This document shows positions 14,588 to 25,015 of a stretch of 64,000 bases of DNA, in pieces; the stretch's first letter is position 1; each line of letters opens with the position of its first letter. The stretch covers positions 53,317,669 through 53,381,668 of the forward strand of contig CM063498.1 of NCBI GenBank assembly GCA_032207245.1, given 5' to 3'. Below the pieces are notes generated by a model. It was not told the DNA's origin. It saw only the letters and a program-made list of their open reading frames with translations, and made no database searches. A program made the position numbers and the translations under genes. Origin of the DNA: Pardosa pseudoannulata. Its lineage: Eukaryota > Arthropoda > Arachnida > Araneae > Lycosidae.

Positions 14588-14825
14588 TAGGGCTTTAACG
14601 ATCTTGTACTTGAGGTTTGCAAAGGATGTTTGGAGCTTAGCGATATAGGTGCTTACTCTGGACGTTGAAAGTCAGTTCAAACGTTCGTTGTGACGTCACT
14701 TTGGCGTCAACTTCAGGGCATTATACTAACAAACGATCAAGCTGACGTCACAACGAATAGGCAAACCGACTTACAAAGTGCAGAGCAAGCCCCATGTTTT
14801 GATACACAAGGGTTAAAGAGCCCAA
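14588..14825. mobile_element. Foldback (hairpin) MITE-like element with two CRE palindromes
   Basis: Imperfect inverted arms: 14648-14698 pairs with 14743-14793, and the outer 'agggctttaacgatcttgta' region near 14588-14610 pairs with the region near 14800-14825. The inner edges of both arms are the perfect cAMP-response palindrome TGACGTCA (14691-14698 and 14743-14750). The whole unit of about 240 bp would fold into a long hairpin. No target-site duplication could be fixed with certainty. Confidence 0.6.
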
Positions 14826-14964
14826 GACTTATTGCTTGAAGTCAATTACGGATTGCTATGAACATCCATGGAGTGGGTTCAAATGAAAGCTTTCGGTAAG
14901 GAAGAACAGTAAGATTTACGTTCAGCTACCATTTGGAGAGGTTGTTGTGGGATTGTTAAATCCC

Positions 14965-16680
14965 TTATATAATAATAGCCTAAGTTATCTATTCGTCTGT
15001 CCTCGAATTTATGAAGCAGTTGTACCTAGAATGGATAGAGCGTCCATATTGGGTTCTTGATGAGTTGCGGTTAGCAACGTTCGAAATCCACTCCTTCCCC
15101 CCTTTTCGATCGTTTAATGCCATTATTTGAAGCCCTAATTTCCCTGGTTAAGAGAAAGTGTTTACATTTCTCAATTAATAACATAATAAATATATAAAAA
15201 CTAGCATATAGCCAGTCATATGACGGGATCAGTAAAATTTTTAATTTTCCAGAATTGCAAAGTACCCTATAAGGCAGGTAAAAAAAATGGTTTGTTTTTT
15301 GGCTGAGAATTATTTTGCAACAAAATATTACCTTAAAAAAGTTATTTACGTAATATCTAAGTTTAGAGATAAAAAGTATGAAAATAATGCCAAAGATATT
15401 TCAATAATCTAAAATTAATAATTAAATGAGATAGTTAAAGGAATGACGTCATAATGCTAGAAAAAAATTGTTATTTTTACCTATTTATTATGGGATAAAT
15501 TGATAAATTTAATCGCCTGCTCTTAAAATGGGGATTGATATAATAATGGTAATACGTGAATTTAATAAAATAAAAGTAATAAAAATCATAAAAATTTGGA
15601 AAATGGTAAAAAAATTATTTTAAAAATAATTAAACTTTAAAAATAATAAAACAACTTTAGGAATAAGAATTCAAAACAAAAAGCAGAAATTATTAAATTA
15701 ATTAGACATTTAGAAAATTCGGCTACGTCGGGGGTAGAACCATCAACCCAAGAAGTACGACGTTCAAATGGGCAGACACTTTACCCCATGTGCCACCTTA
15801 CACGTGGCGAACGAGATGGTTATATAAGGGTCAAGTAAAAACAGTCCAGAAATTTAAAAATTGCTCTCCGCCCTCGAAGTTCTATCAATAATGAATTTAG
15901 TATAGAATAAGAGGGAGCATAAGGCTTGAAATAATAGCATTAAGCGCTCGAAAAGGGGGGTATGAGGTTTATTTCAAATTCACTTTGAATTTTGCTAACC
16001 CTAACTCATAAAAATTCCAATATGGATGCCTGTATCCATTCCAGGTACAACCGCTTCATAAATTCGCGGACAGACAACTTAGGCTGTTATTATATAGGTG
16101 ATAACATTTGTCTAGCATTATGGCGTCATTCCTTTAACCGTCTTGTTTAATCATTTCTTATTTTGAATTATTTAAATATCATCTGCATTATTTTTATACG
16201 TTTTATCACTGAACTTAGATATTACGTTAATAATTTTCTCTTATATTTGGCTTAAGTAACAGATTAGGTACATATGTGGTAATTTTAAATTTAATCATTG
16301 ATTATATTTTGTTGCAATGAAGGTTTTATCACCGGTATTAACAACAAATTTTATCTACCTTCAGGGTAGGTTGGAAAATGTAGTTTCATTCCTTTACTTC
16401 CATTAGTTACTGTAACAAAAATTGGAATGAACTTAACGATAATTTTGACGTAGCTAAGAAAACTTTGAATTATATTTCTAAATGAATTCAACGTGATTCT
16501 TAACTGCATTCCCAGTATCGGGAGACTTTAGAGGAGTTCAAAGATAAACAAATTATTTAGATCGTACCAGATAATTCTCAGCCAAAAAATAAACTATTTT
16601 ATTTGCCTTGTAGGGTACTTTACATCTCTAAAAGATTAAAAAGTTTACTGATCCTTTCATGTGATGGGCTATATACTAGT
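14965..16680. repeat. Large rearranged inverted repeat (blocks A-B / A'-B')
   Basis: Block A (about 14965-15139) is matched in reverse complement by A' (15921-16100), and block B (15201-15462) by B' (16112-16680). On the + strand the order is A, B, A', B', so the second pair is not a simple palindrome: each block is inverted but block order is kept. B' carries about 300 bp that B lacks. Shared strings include 'atttatgaagc.gttgtacct', 'agttaaaggaatgacg.cat' and 'ggctgagaattat'. This looks like two copies of one dispersed repeat in opposite orientation, each with a different end. Confidence 0.65.
15724..15797 (-). repeat. tRNA-like sequence (possible SINE head)
   Basis: On the minus strand a ~72-nt stretch has an A-box-like TGGCACATGGGG near its 5' end and a B-box-like GGTTCTACCCC near its 3' end at tRNA spacing. 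Neither box is perfect and acceptor-stem pairing is weak, so this is more likely a tRNA-derived retroposon head or a pseudo-tRNA than a working gene. It lies between the arms of the large inverted repeat. Confidence 0.35.
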
Positions 16681-16689
16681 ACAAGAAAT

Positions 16690-18720
16690 ATTAAACCTCT
16701 TCAGTTGCTCCAATAATAAATGTTGATTTATATTTTATTTATATCATAGATTAACTGATTGGTGTATAATTTTGAGCTTGAAAATTTCGACTTGATTGTT
16801 CGACTTGTTAAACTTGATTAAATGAGATATAACCAGGGTTGCAATGAATTGGTAGTTAAAAAAAAGATTGATTTTATATTATATTACTATTGACTATATA
16901 AAAAGATTGATATATATGAAATCTTCATATGCTATATAATGAATATTGATTTTATATTTCATTTATATGATAAATTATCTGATTGGTGAAAAATATTTAA
17001 ACTTCTGTTAAAATTGGAGAATAAATGAGGTTAAACCAGGGTTTGTAAAGTATCGGTAAATGACAAAGGAATAATTTAAAATTTTTTCACTTGTTCTATT
17101 AATAAAAATTGATTTTGGTCTTTATTTATATAATAGATTAAATGATTGGCGAATAATTTTGAGCTTGAAAATTTCGACTTTTATCAATCGACTAAATGAG
17201 ATTTAACCAGGGTTGTAATACAATCGTAGTTTAAAAAAAAGATTTTTTTATATTATATTACTATTGTTAAATATAAAATCATCAAATGCTATATAATAAA
17301 TATTGATTTTATATTTCATTTATATGATAAATTATCTGATTGGTGAAAAATATTGAATTTTCTGTTAAAATTGGAGAATAAATGAGGCTAAACCAGGATT
17401 GGTAAAGTACCTGTAAATTACAAAGGAATAATTCTAAATTTTTTCACTTGTTCCAGTAATATAAAGTTGATTTTTGTGCTTTATTTATATAATAGATTAA
17501 TTTATTGGTGTATAATTTTGAGCTTGAAATTTTCGACTTTTGTCAATCTTGACTAAATGAGGTTTAACCAGGGTTGTAATGAATTGGTAGTTAAAAAAAG
17601 ATTGATTTTATATTATATTACTATTGATATATGTGCTATATAATAAATATTGATTTTATATTTTATTTATATCATAAATTATCTGATTGGGGAAAAATAT
17701 TGAACTTTTGTTGAGATTGGAGACTAAACACTTTTTAACCAAGGTAAACCACAAAAGAGTAATTTATTTTTTTTTTCATTCCGTTTAATAATAAAAATTA
17801 ATTTTAAATATCATTCATATAAACAATTAACGGACTGGTGAATAATTTTGAGCTTTGAAATTTTTACTTTTGTTAATATGAGATTAAATCATTATTAACG
17901 ATGGTTGGTAATGAATTAGAAAATGAAAAAAGAAGTAATATTTAAAATTCTTCACTTCATCTAATAATAAAAATTGATTTTATGTTTGCTTTATATGATA
18001 GATTACTGATTGCCGGATAATTTAGAGCTTTGAAACTTCTACTTTTGTTAATGATGGAGATTAAAGGAGGTTTAACCTGGTTTGGTAATGAATTAGGAAA
18101 TGAAAAAGAAATAATATTTAAAATTCTTCACTTGGTCTAATAATAAAAATTGATTTTATGTTTGCTTTATATGATAGATTACTGATTGCCAGATAATTTA
18201 GAGCTTTGAAACTTCTAATTTTTTTAATGATGGAGACTAAAGGAGGTTTAACCTGGTTTGGTAATGAATTAGGAAACGAAAAAGAAATAATATTTAAAAT
18301 TCTTCACTTGGTCTAATAATAAAAATAGATTTTATGTTTCCTTTATATGATAGATTACTGATTGCCGGATAATTTAGAGCTTTGAAATTTCTATTTTTGT
18401 TAATGATGGAGAAAAGGATATTTAACCTGGTTTCGTAATGAATTGGGAATGAACATGAATTAATTTAAGCTTATTCACATAATCCAATGGTGATAATTGA
18501 TCTAATATTTCATTTATATGATGATTAATTCAATGGAGAAAAATTTGAGCTTCAAATTTCGACTTTTGTTAATAATGGGGATTATACTGTTTTTAAACAG
18601 GGTTAGTAATAAGCTGGTAAAAGCTAAAAATAATTTTAATCTTCTTCACTTGGTTGAATAATAAAAATTATTTTTATGTTTACATATATATGTTAATATA
18701 ATGCTCATTGGATAATTTAG
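16690..18720. repeat. Satellite-like tandem array, ~175-bp unit, ~11 copies
   Basis: Each unit contains 'aataataaaaattgatttta', a 'tttatatgatagatta.tgatt' block, 'aatttcgacttttgtta' and 'gaggtttaaccagggttggta'. Near 17945-18300 the period is 177 bp and adjacent units are almost identical; copies at both ends are more diverged. The unit length is close to nucleosome spacing, as in many arthropod satellites. Confidence 0.85.
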
Positions 18721-20125
18721 AAACTAAAAGTTTATTTAGATGCCATTTCTAAAAATATATTTGATTCTATAACACGAGTCAACACACAAAATGTATATTG
18801 TAAATATCCGAAAAGTAATACTCACGTAAAATCATGCAAATTCTTACTCAAATAATAAAAATCAATCGTTCCCGGATTGTTTGTTTAATTATGATTCATT
18901 ACTTGAAAATATATCTTTACAGTACATATGTACTAGCATACTAAGGAAAATTCATATTTTAGATTATTACAGAATATTACACCAAGAGTGATTTTAAACA
19001 AAAATATGTAAATAATATGAAATAAAAAGATAATTCCTGTTAGAGAACTTATGTTTATTTTAAGTTTTCAATCAATGTTAAACATTTCTCTCGCAGATAT
19101 ATCTATTTAAACATTTCAAATTGGACGGGAAATATCTCGAATGAAAAGGCAATTTATACTCGTTTCACCACGGTGAAGGATTTTCTAGTAATTGCAATAA
19201 TAATCTGGTTTAAATAATAGAAAATGCTTTTAATGATGATACCAAAGTACTTGTATTTTTCTACAAAAATAATATTTTAAAATCTATTATGAATCTTCAG
19301 ATAACTAGGTGTCTGTTTTTTATATTATTAGTCGAGAGAGAATAAAATATAATATATTAATAAAATTTCATTTTATATTTTCTGAAATAAATATTTAGTT
19401 CTATGAGACTAATGAGTAAACTAATGAATTCATTTTATTTCTCATATACAGTTCTATAGAAATTGTAATTAATTTTCCAAATAATATATTACTATTAGCA
19501 TAAATTCTATAAGCACATGATAACTAAATTATAAAGATTTAATTGCTGCAATCTGTATATAAACGTAAACAATGTATTTATATGATTATTATTAAATGAA
19601 ACATTTACCTTAAACATATTATAGTCTTTTTTTCCTCAAAAAAAATAATGTTATCTTTAGATAAGACTAAAAAATAGATAATAATAATTAAATTTGTAAA
19701 ATAATTTAAAATAATAGATCCGTAGAACGCTAATCAACATTTTAGATCTCTTAGATAAATATGAGATATAAATTTCTTTTGTACTAGTTAAAGTAGATAA
19801 AATAAATTTTAAGAAGCATAATACTTTCGCGAGTATGCTGTTTTAAATTTCCTTATAAGAATTGTTTTGTTTCATATTATAATAATATGCTCTCCTTCTT
19901 TCAGAGAGAACAATTTAGAAGTTCTTTAATAACGCATTAACTTAAAAAATTATTTAGTTTTCATTTTTCAAGAAGTATATTATTGTTAAAAAAACTTACA
20001 AAATATGTACAAATGAAAAATCAGAAATCTTTTATTTTAAAGAAATCTTTAGAATGTTCATAACAGAAACCAAATTTTTATATAAAATTGGGGATAAATA
20101 CCCGTTTTACTCTATAAACTAATAC
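18721..20125. other. AT-rich sequence, nothing recognised
   Basis: No coding frame, RNA gene or repeat is supported across this 1.4 kb. Confidence 0.4.
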
Positions 20126-20289
20126 CGAGCGATGATCGAATGATTAGGGCGTTGGCCTTCGGAACCGGAGTTCGTGGGTTCGAATCCCACTGCGGTATGG
20201 ATGTTCGTATTCGACTTTAAGCTGTAGGTCCCGGTCTCATTTTCTCTCTTGTTGCAAAACATTAGACAGTAGCACTCAAAACCAAACCT
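20126..20289 (+). mobile_element. tRNA-derived SINE, copy 1
   Basis: The head (about 20126-20200) is tRNA-like, with an A-box in 'gatcgaatgattagggc' and a perfect B-box GGTTCGAATCC. The body contains 'taggtcccggtctcatt' and 'ttgttgcaaaa', and the 3' end is 'aaccaaacc'. The flanks share 'taaactaa' (left about 20115, right about 20299), a probable worn target-site duplication. Same family as the copies at 32631, 32819, 41530, 55010, 55587 and 59058. Confidence 0.85.
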
Positions 20290-20569
20290 TTAACTGTGTA
20301 AACTAAAATTTTAGAAGTAAGTATCAGACATTTGAAACGGTAAAATAAAAAATAAATAAAAACTATAAATAAATTAAAAATAAAAAGCAACCTCTATAAT
20401 TTATTTATATAATAGCATAAAATATATCGTAGTGAAAAAGATTTAAATTCAATTGATGGCAATGTTACGTTTGAAATGTATGTATCTGAAACAAAAGTTT
20501 TATATTAAATGGAAGTCGAACATATATTTTATTATTAAAAAGTTAATATTGTAGATATATCTGAAATTT

Positions 20570-21567
20570 AAAAATTAAAACAAAACTGTAAAATTAAATA
20601 TATAATTCTCGTAATTTATATAATTGAATTCACAGAATAAAATTAGTAACTATCACAATTCTATATAATAAAAAAAATATTATTTTGTAATCTACTAATT
20701 CCAATATTTTTTTTGCAAAATGTCTATCTTTTTTCATTTTGAAACATATTTTAGGATTTTTTAAATATTGCTTCATATTAAAAACCTTCATTTTTTAAAA
20801 AAATTGACCATTATAATTTATTCAGGAAAAATTAAATCAGAACTGTGTAATTAAATATATAATTCTCGTAATAATATAATTGAAGTTCACAGAATAAAAT
20901 TAGTAACTAGCAAATCTATATAATATAAAAAATATTATTTCGTAATTTACTAATTCCAACATTTTTGCAAAATGTCTATCTTTTTTCATTTCGAAACATA
21001 TTTTAGGATTCTTTTAAATATTGCTTCATATTAAAAATCTGCATTTTTAAATAAATTGACCATTATAATTTATCCAGGAAAAATTAAAACAGAACTGTAT
21101 AGTTAAATATATAATTCTCGTAATAATATAATTGAAGTTTACAGAATAAAATTAGTAACTAGCAGTTCTATATAATATAAAAAATATTATTTCGTAATTT
21201 ACTAATTCCAACATTTTTTGCAAAATGGCTACCTTTTTCCATTTCGAAACATATTTTAGGATTTTTTTAAATATTGCTTCATATTAAAAATCTGCATTTT
21301 TAAAAAAATAGATCATTAAAATTTATCTAGGAAAAATTAAAACAGAACAGCAAAATTAAATATATAATTCTCGTAATAATATAATTGAAATTCACAGAAT
21401 AAAATTAGTGACTAGCATAGTTCTATATAATATAAAAAATATTATTTCGTAATTTACTAATTCCAACATTTTATGCAAAATGTCTATCATTTTTCATTTC
21501 GAAACATATTTTAGGATTTTTTTTAAATATTGCTTCATATTAAAAATCTGCATTTTTAAAACAATAG
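20570..21567. repeat. ~252-bp tandem array, left part (~4 copies)
   Basis: Units begin near 'aggaaaaattaaaacagaac' at 20824, 21076 and 21329, giving a period of 252-253 bp, with an additional diverged copy before 20824. Each contains 'ataattctcgtaata', 'agaataaaattagtaactag', 'gcaaaatgtctatc' and 'tgcttcatattaaaaa'. The array is interrupted at 21568 by a DNA transposon and resumes at 24482. Confidence 0.85.
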
Positions 21568-22380
21568 AGGGTAATTCCATACCAAATCAACACAAGGTTT
21601 CTACCTGACCCCCTCCAATTTTGATTAAATTTGGTATAGTAAGTGACTTCATGGTAATAGAGAAAATCCCCAAATTTTATGTTCAAATAAAAATTGGTTT
21701 GGGAGTTATAAGGCTTTAAAGTTGCCAGATTTGTCAAAATTACACTATCGGCATACTTTTAAATTATACCTGCTCCTCACCTAATTAAGCTAGAGATATG
21801 TGCAAGGTGTTATTTTAAAGCTTTTTTAATGGGCTTTCATATGATATACAACATATGATGACTTGAAAATTTTTAAAAAAATTTAAATTTAAATTAAAAT
21901 TTAAAATTTAAATTTCTCAAAAAGCCAAGTTTTTAAAATTTTGAAAAAAATCTCAAAAGTTGCTCATATTATTGTTAATTAATCCTCAAAGTTTCATGTT
22001 GGGATCATAATGGGATCACAAGCTACAAAAGTTTTTTGTTTGATATATTTACTATTGCAATAACGAAAATGAGAACATGTATTCATTACTTTTAATCTAA
22101 CTCATCTGTATAGGATGGCATTAATGTTTAAACACTACCTTATCGACATATACTCTAGTAAATAGTACATTTAACATTTGTGAAGATTTTAGAATGAAGA
22201 AAAATTATTAAAGTGCATTACTTTTGATGGATGGTGCTACTTATTTAGTTGAAACTGGTAGAAAGCTTTATGTGTTTTGAGAATTTCTACTTCAGAAAGA
22301 ATATACATTGGTCCTGTTGGAGTTAAAGGATCCACCTTACACATAACATCGGAAATTGGAATCCATAGTACATCTGGCTT
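21568..22380. repeat. Left terminal inverted repeat of the 2.9-kb element
   Basis: Pairs with 23658-24481. Contains long self-complementary AT blocks near 21880-21915 ('aatttaaatttaaatt') and the transposase stop codon at 22237-22239 (minus strand). Confidence 0.88.
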
Positions 22381-23566
22381 ATATAGATATAAAAAAAGAT
22401 GGCGATGGTCCAGATGAGTGAAGGAATGTCACTTTTACCTCTTCAGAGTTTTTCTCTTCTTTCTCTTAACATAAATGTAAGCCACCAGTTGCAATTATAA
22501 ACAGCAGTAATATAGCCATTTTTATCAGCAAATAGAAGCTTTTATTGTGATGCTATAGCAGTTTGCATCAATAAATCTTGTGAAAAGGAAAATGTCTTCT
22601 CAAAGACTTTTGATTTTGATTATGTGGGTATAAAAGCATATTTCTGAGTCCCAGGAATTTCAAAAGCATTTTTAAATTGGTCATCTAGAAATATAGCTGT
22701 AGAAACATGTTCTTCTTGGGTTGAAAAACAAAATGTATTCTTGTGATATTTTCCTGTGCCCAGTTAAAAAGTTGTTGTGGTGTAAGTATTTGATTTTTAT
22801 ATGGTCGTTGTAGGCTTGCTCAAGCCGCTAACTCTTGAGTGTACCTCCTACCCCATCACAAGGTCCTTTACCATGAGCTGTTGTCCAAAAATGCCATTCT
22901 GCCTCAATGCCAAAATCTTCCTTATGTAAGCATAAATTGGCAAAGTTTTTCTTATTTATATATTGTGCAGATGACCCATCTGAGAAATAAAATATTTTCC
23001 TTGCACTTTTTTTTAAATTCTGTCTTAAAAAAAGTAATAAGCTTCTTTTGAAAACAGTAAACTGCTACTGTATTGGGCTCCAAACAGTCTTAAATTACAA
23101 TGTATGTAAAGTGGTAAATTCCAAACTTCCCTTTGTAATATACAACAAATGGGTGAGTTGTAGATTGAACATTAGTCCAGTGGCAGCTCTGGGTCTCATT
23201 CTGTATAACAAATGAGTAATTTTCATCAAAATCAAGAACTACAAACTCTGAATCTTTTAAATTTCCTTTCATATTGTTTATAAATGAATTTTGTTGTTTC
23301 ACCACAAAGTAATGATAAACTAATACAGACATTTTCTCACAAAATAAGTCAATAAATTCTGATGCTGACTTTTGTATTGTTTCTAAAGAGCTCCTATCAA
23401 CAGAAATCCACTGATTGAAAATGATCTTTTCCACCATATTTTCATCGAATGTTTCACCAAGTATGGTTTTTAATTATGTAGTCCCAGAACATGATGTACA
23501 CTCTCCCATGTGGCAGCTGACTGATGCTGGATTACAAATCATCATAGCAAGGCAGTCCTTGTATGT
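22237..23566 (-). pseudogene. Degenerate transposase of the long-TIR element
   Basis: Read on the minus strand from about 23566 to a TAG at 22237-22239, with several stops and at least one frameshift. In order I see: a Cys-rich motif CHMGECTSC near 23500; a segment with NQWISVDR (~23400); a candidate catalytic Asp in VVLDFDENYSF (~23220-23245); SCHWTN (~23185); a DCLEPNTVAVY block just after a stop at 23090 that corresponds to the second conserved Asp region; YFSDGSSAQY (~22965-22992); then FGIEAEWHF and HGKGPCDGVGG (~22850-22920); and a C-terminus with PDVLWIPISD (~22375). I recognise these motifs from transposon-derived proteins common in invertebrate genomes, with an RNase-H-like DDE arrangement, but I cannot name the superfamily. 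The N-terminal portion is missing because the gene runs into the right terminal repeat. Confidence 0.75.
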
Positions 23567-23657
23567 GTTAATTTTTCCATGTGTTAATGGAAGCTAATTT
23601 GGTATTTTATAGCTTGTGATCCCATTATAATCCCAATGCACTATGTCACAATGTATG

Positions 23658-24481
23658 AAGCCAGATGTACTATGAATTCCAATTTCAGATGTTATGTGTA
23701 AGGTGGATCCTTTACCTCTAACAGGACCACTGTATATTCTTTCTGAAGTAGAAATTCTCAAAACACATAAAGCTTTCTATCAGTTTAAACTAAATAAGTA
23801 GCACCATCCATCAAAAGTAATGCACTTTAATGATTTTTCTTCATTCTAAAATCTTCACAAATGTTAAATGTACTATTTACTAGAGTATATGTCGATAAGG
23901 TAGTGTGTAAACATTAATGCCATCCTATACAGATGAGTTAGATTAAAAGTAATGAATGCATGTTCTCATTTTCGTTATTGCAATAGTAAATATATCAAAC
24001 AAAAAACTTTTGTAGCTTGTGATCCCATTATGATCCCAACATGAAACTTTGAGGATTAATTAACAATAATATGAGCAATTTTTGAGATTTTTTTCAAAAT
24101 TTTAAAAACTTGGCTTTTTGAGAAATTTAAATTTTAAATTTTAATTTAAATTTAAATTTTAAAAAAAATTTTCAAATCATCATGTGTTGTATATTATATG
24201 AAAGCCCATTAAAAAAGGTTTAAAATAACACCTTGCACATATCTCTAGCTTAATTAGGTGAGTAGCAAGTGTAATTTAAAGGTAAGCCGATAGTGTATTT
24301 TTTAGACAAATCTGGCAACTTTAAAGCCTTATAACTCCCAAACCAATTATTATTTGAACATAAGATTTGGGGATTTTCTTTATTACCATGAAGTCGCTTA
24401 CTGTACCAAATTTAATCAAAATTGGAGGGGGTCAGGTAGAATTTGTTCTAAAATTGTGTCGATTTCACATGGAATAACCCT
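23658..24481. repeat. Right terminal inverted repeat of the 2.9-kb element
   Basis: Inverted copy of 21568-22380. On the + strand it encodes a second copy of the transposase C-terminus (about 23663-23810) ending in the same stop. Between the gene remnant and this repeat, 23608-23640 also repeats a short motif, 'tagcttgtgatcccattat', that recurs at 24014. Confidence 0.88.
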
Positions 24482-25015
24482 AGATCATTATAATTTATCT
24501 AGTAAAAATTAAAACAGAACAGCAAAATTATATATATAATTTTCGTAATAATATAATTGAAGTTCACAGAATAAAATTAGTAACTAGCACAGTTCTATAT
24601 ATAATATAAAAAATTATTATTTTGTAATTCACTAATTACAACATTTTTTTGAAAAATGTCTATCTTTTTTCATTTCTAGATATATTATAGGACTTTTTTA
24701 TATAGTGCTTCATTTTAAAAAACTGCATTTTATAAAATATAGACCATTATAATTTATCTGGGAAAAATTAAAACAGTACAGCAAATTAAATATATAATTC
24801 TCGTAATAATATAATTGAAGTACACAGAATAAAATTAGTAACTAGCACAGTTCTATATAATATAAAAAGTATTATTTTGTAATTTACTAATTCCAACAAT
24901 TTATGCAAAATGTCTTTCTTTTTTCATTTCGAGACATATTTTTAAAATTTTTTAAATATTGCTTCATATTATAAAACTGCATTTAAAAAAATAGACCATT
25001 ATAATTTATCTAGGA
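24482..25015. repeat. ~252-265-bp tandem array, right part (2 copies)
   Basis: Continuation of the array at 20570-21567 after the transposon, with the same landmarks and order. The final copy grades into the 585-bp array at about 25015. Confidence 0.8.

Larger units (their letters stand above)
21568..24481 (-). mobile_element. 2.9-kb DNA transposon with ~815-bp terminal inverted repeats
   Basis: The ends are AGGGTAATTCCAT (left) and, reverse-complemented, AGGGTTATTCCAT (right). Inverted homology continues inward for about 813 bp on the left (21568-22380) and 824 bp on the right (23658-24481). The element sits inside the 252-bp array, and comparing with intact units ('aaaatagatcattaaaattt') gives an empty site with a 2-3 bp AG/TAG duplication. 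Inside is a decayed transposase gene on the minus strand whose 3' end lies within the left terminal repeat. The right terminal repeat carries a second, inverted copy of the same 3' coding segment and no 5' end of the gene. I could not assign a transposon superfamily with confidence. Confidence 0.88.

Noticed and set aside
20126..20200. Functional tRNA genes suggested by perfect B-box sequences
   Set aside because: The seven tRNA-like sequences continue into a shared non-tRNA body with target-site duplications, so they are SINE heads. Acceptor stems do not pair properly.
22839..23051. 70-codon + strand open frame inside the long-TIR transposon
   Set aside because: It is antisense to the conserved motifs of the minus-strand transposase relic.
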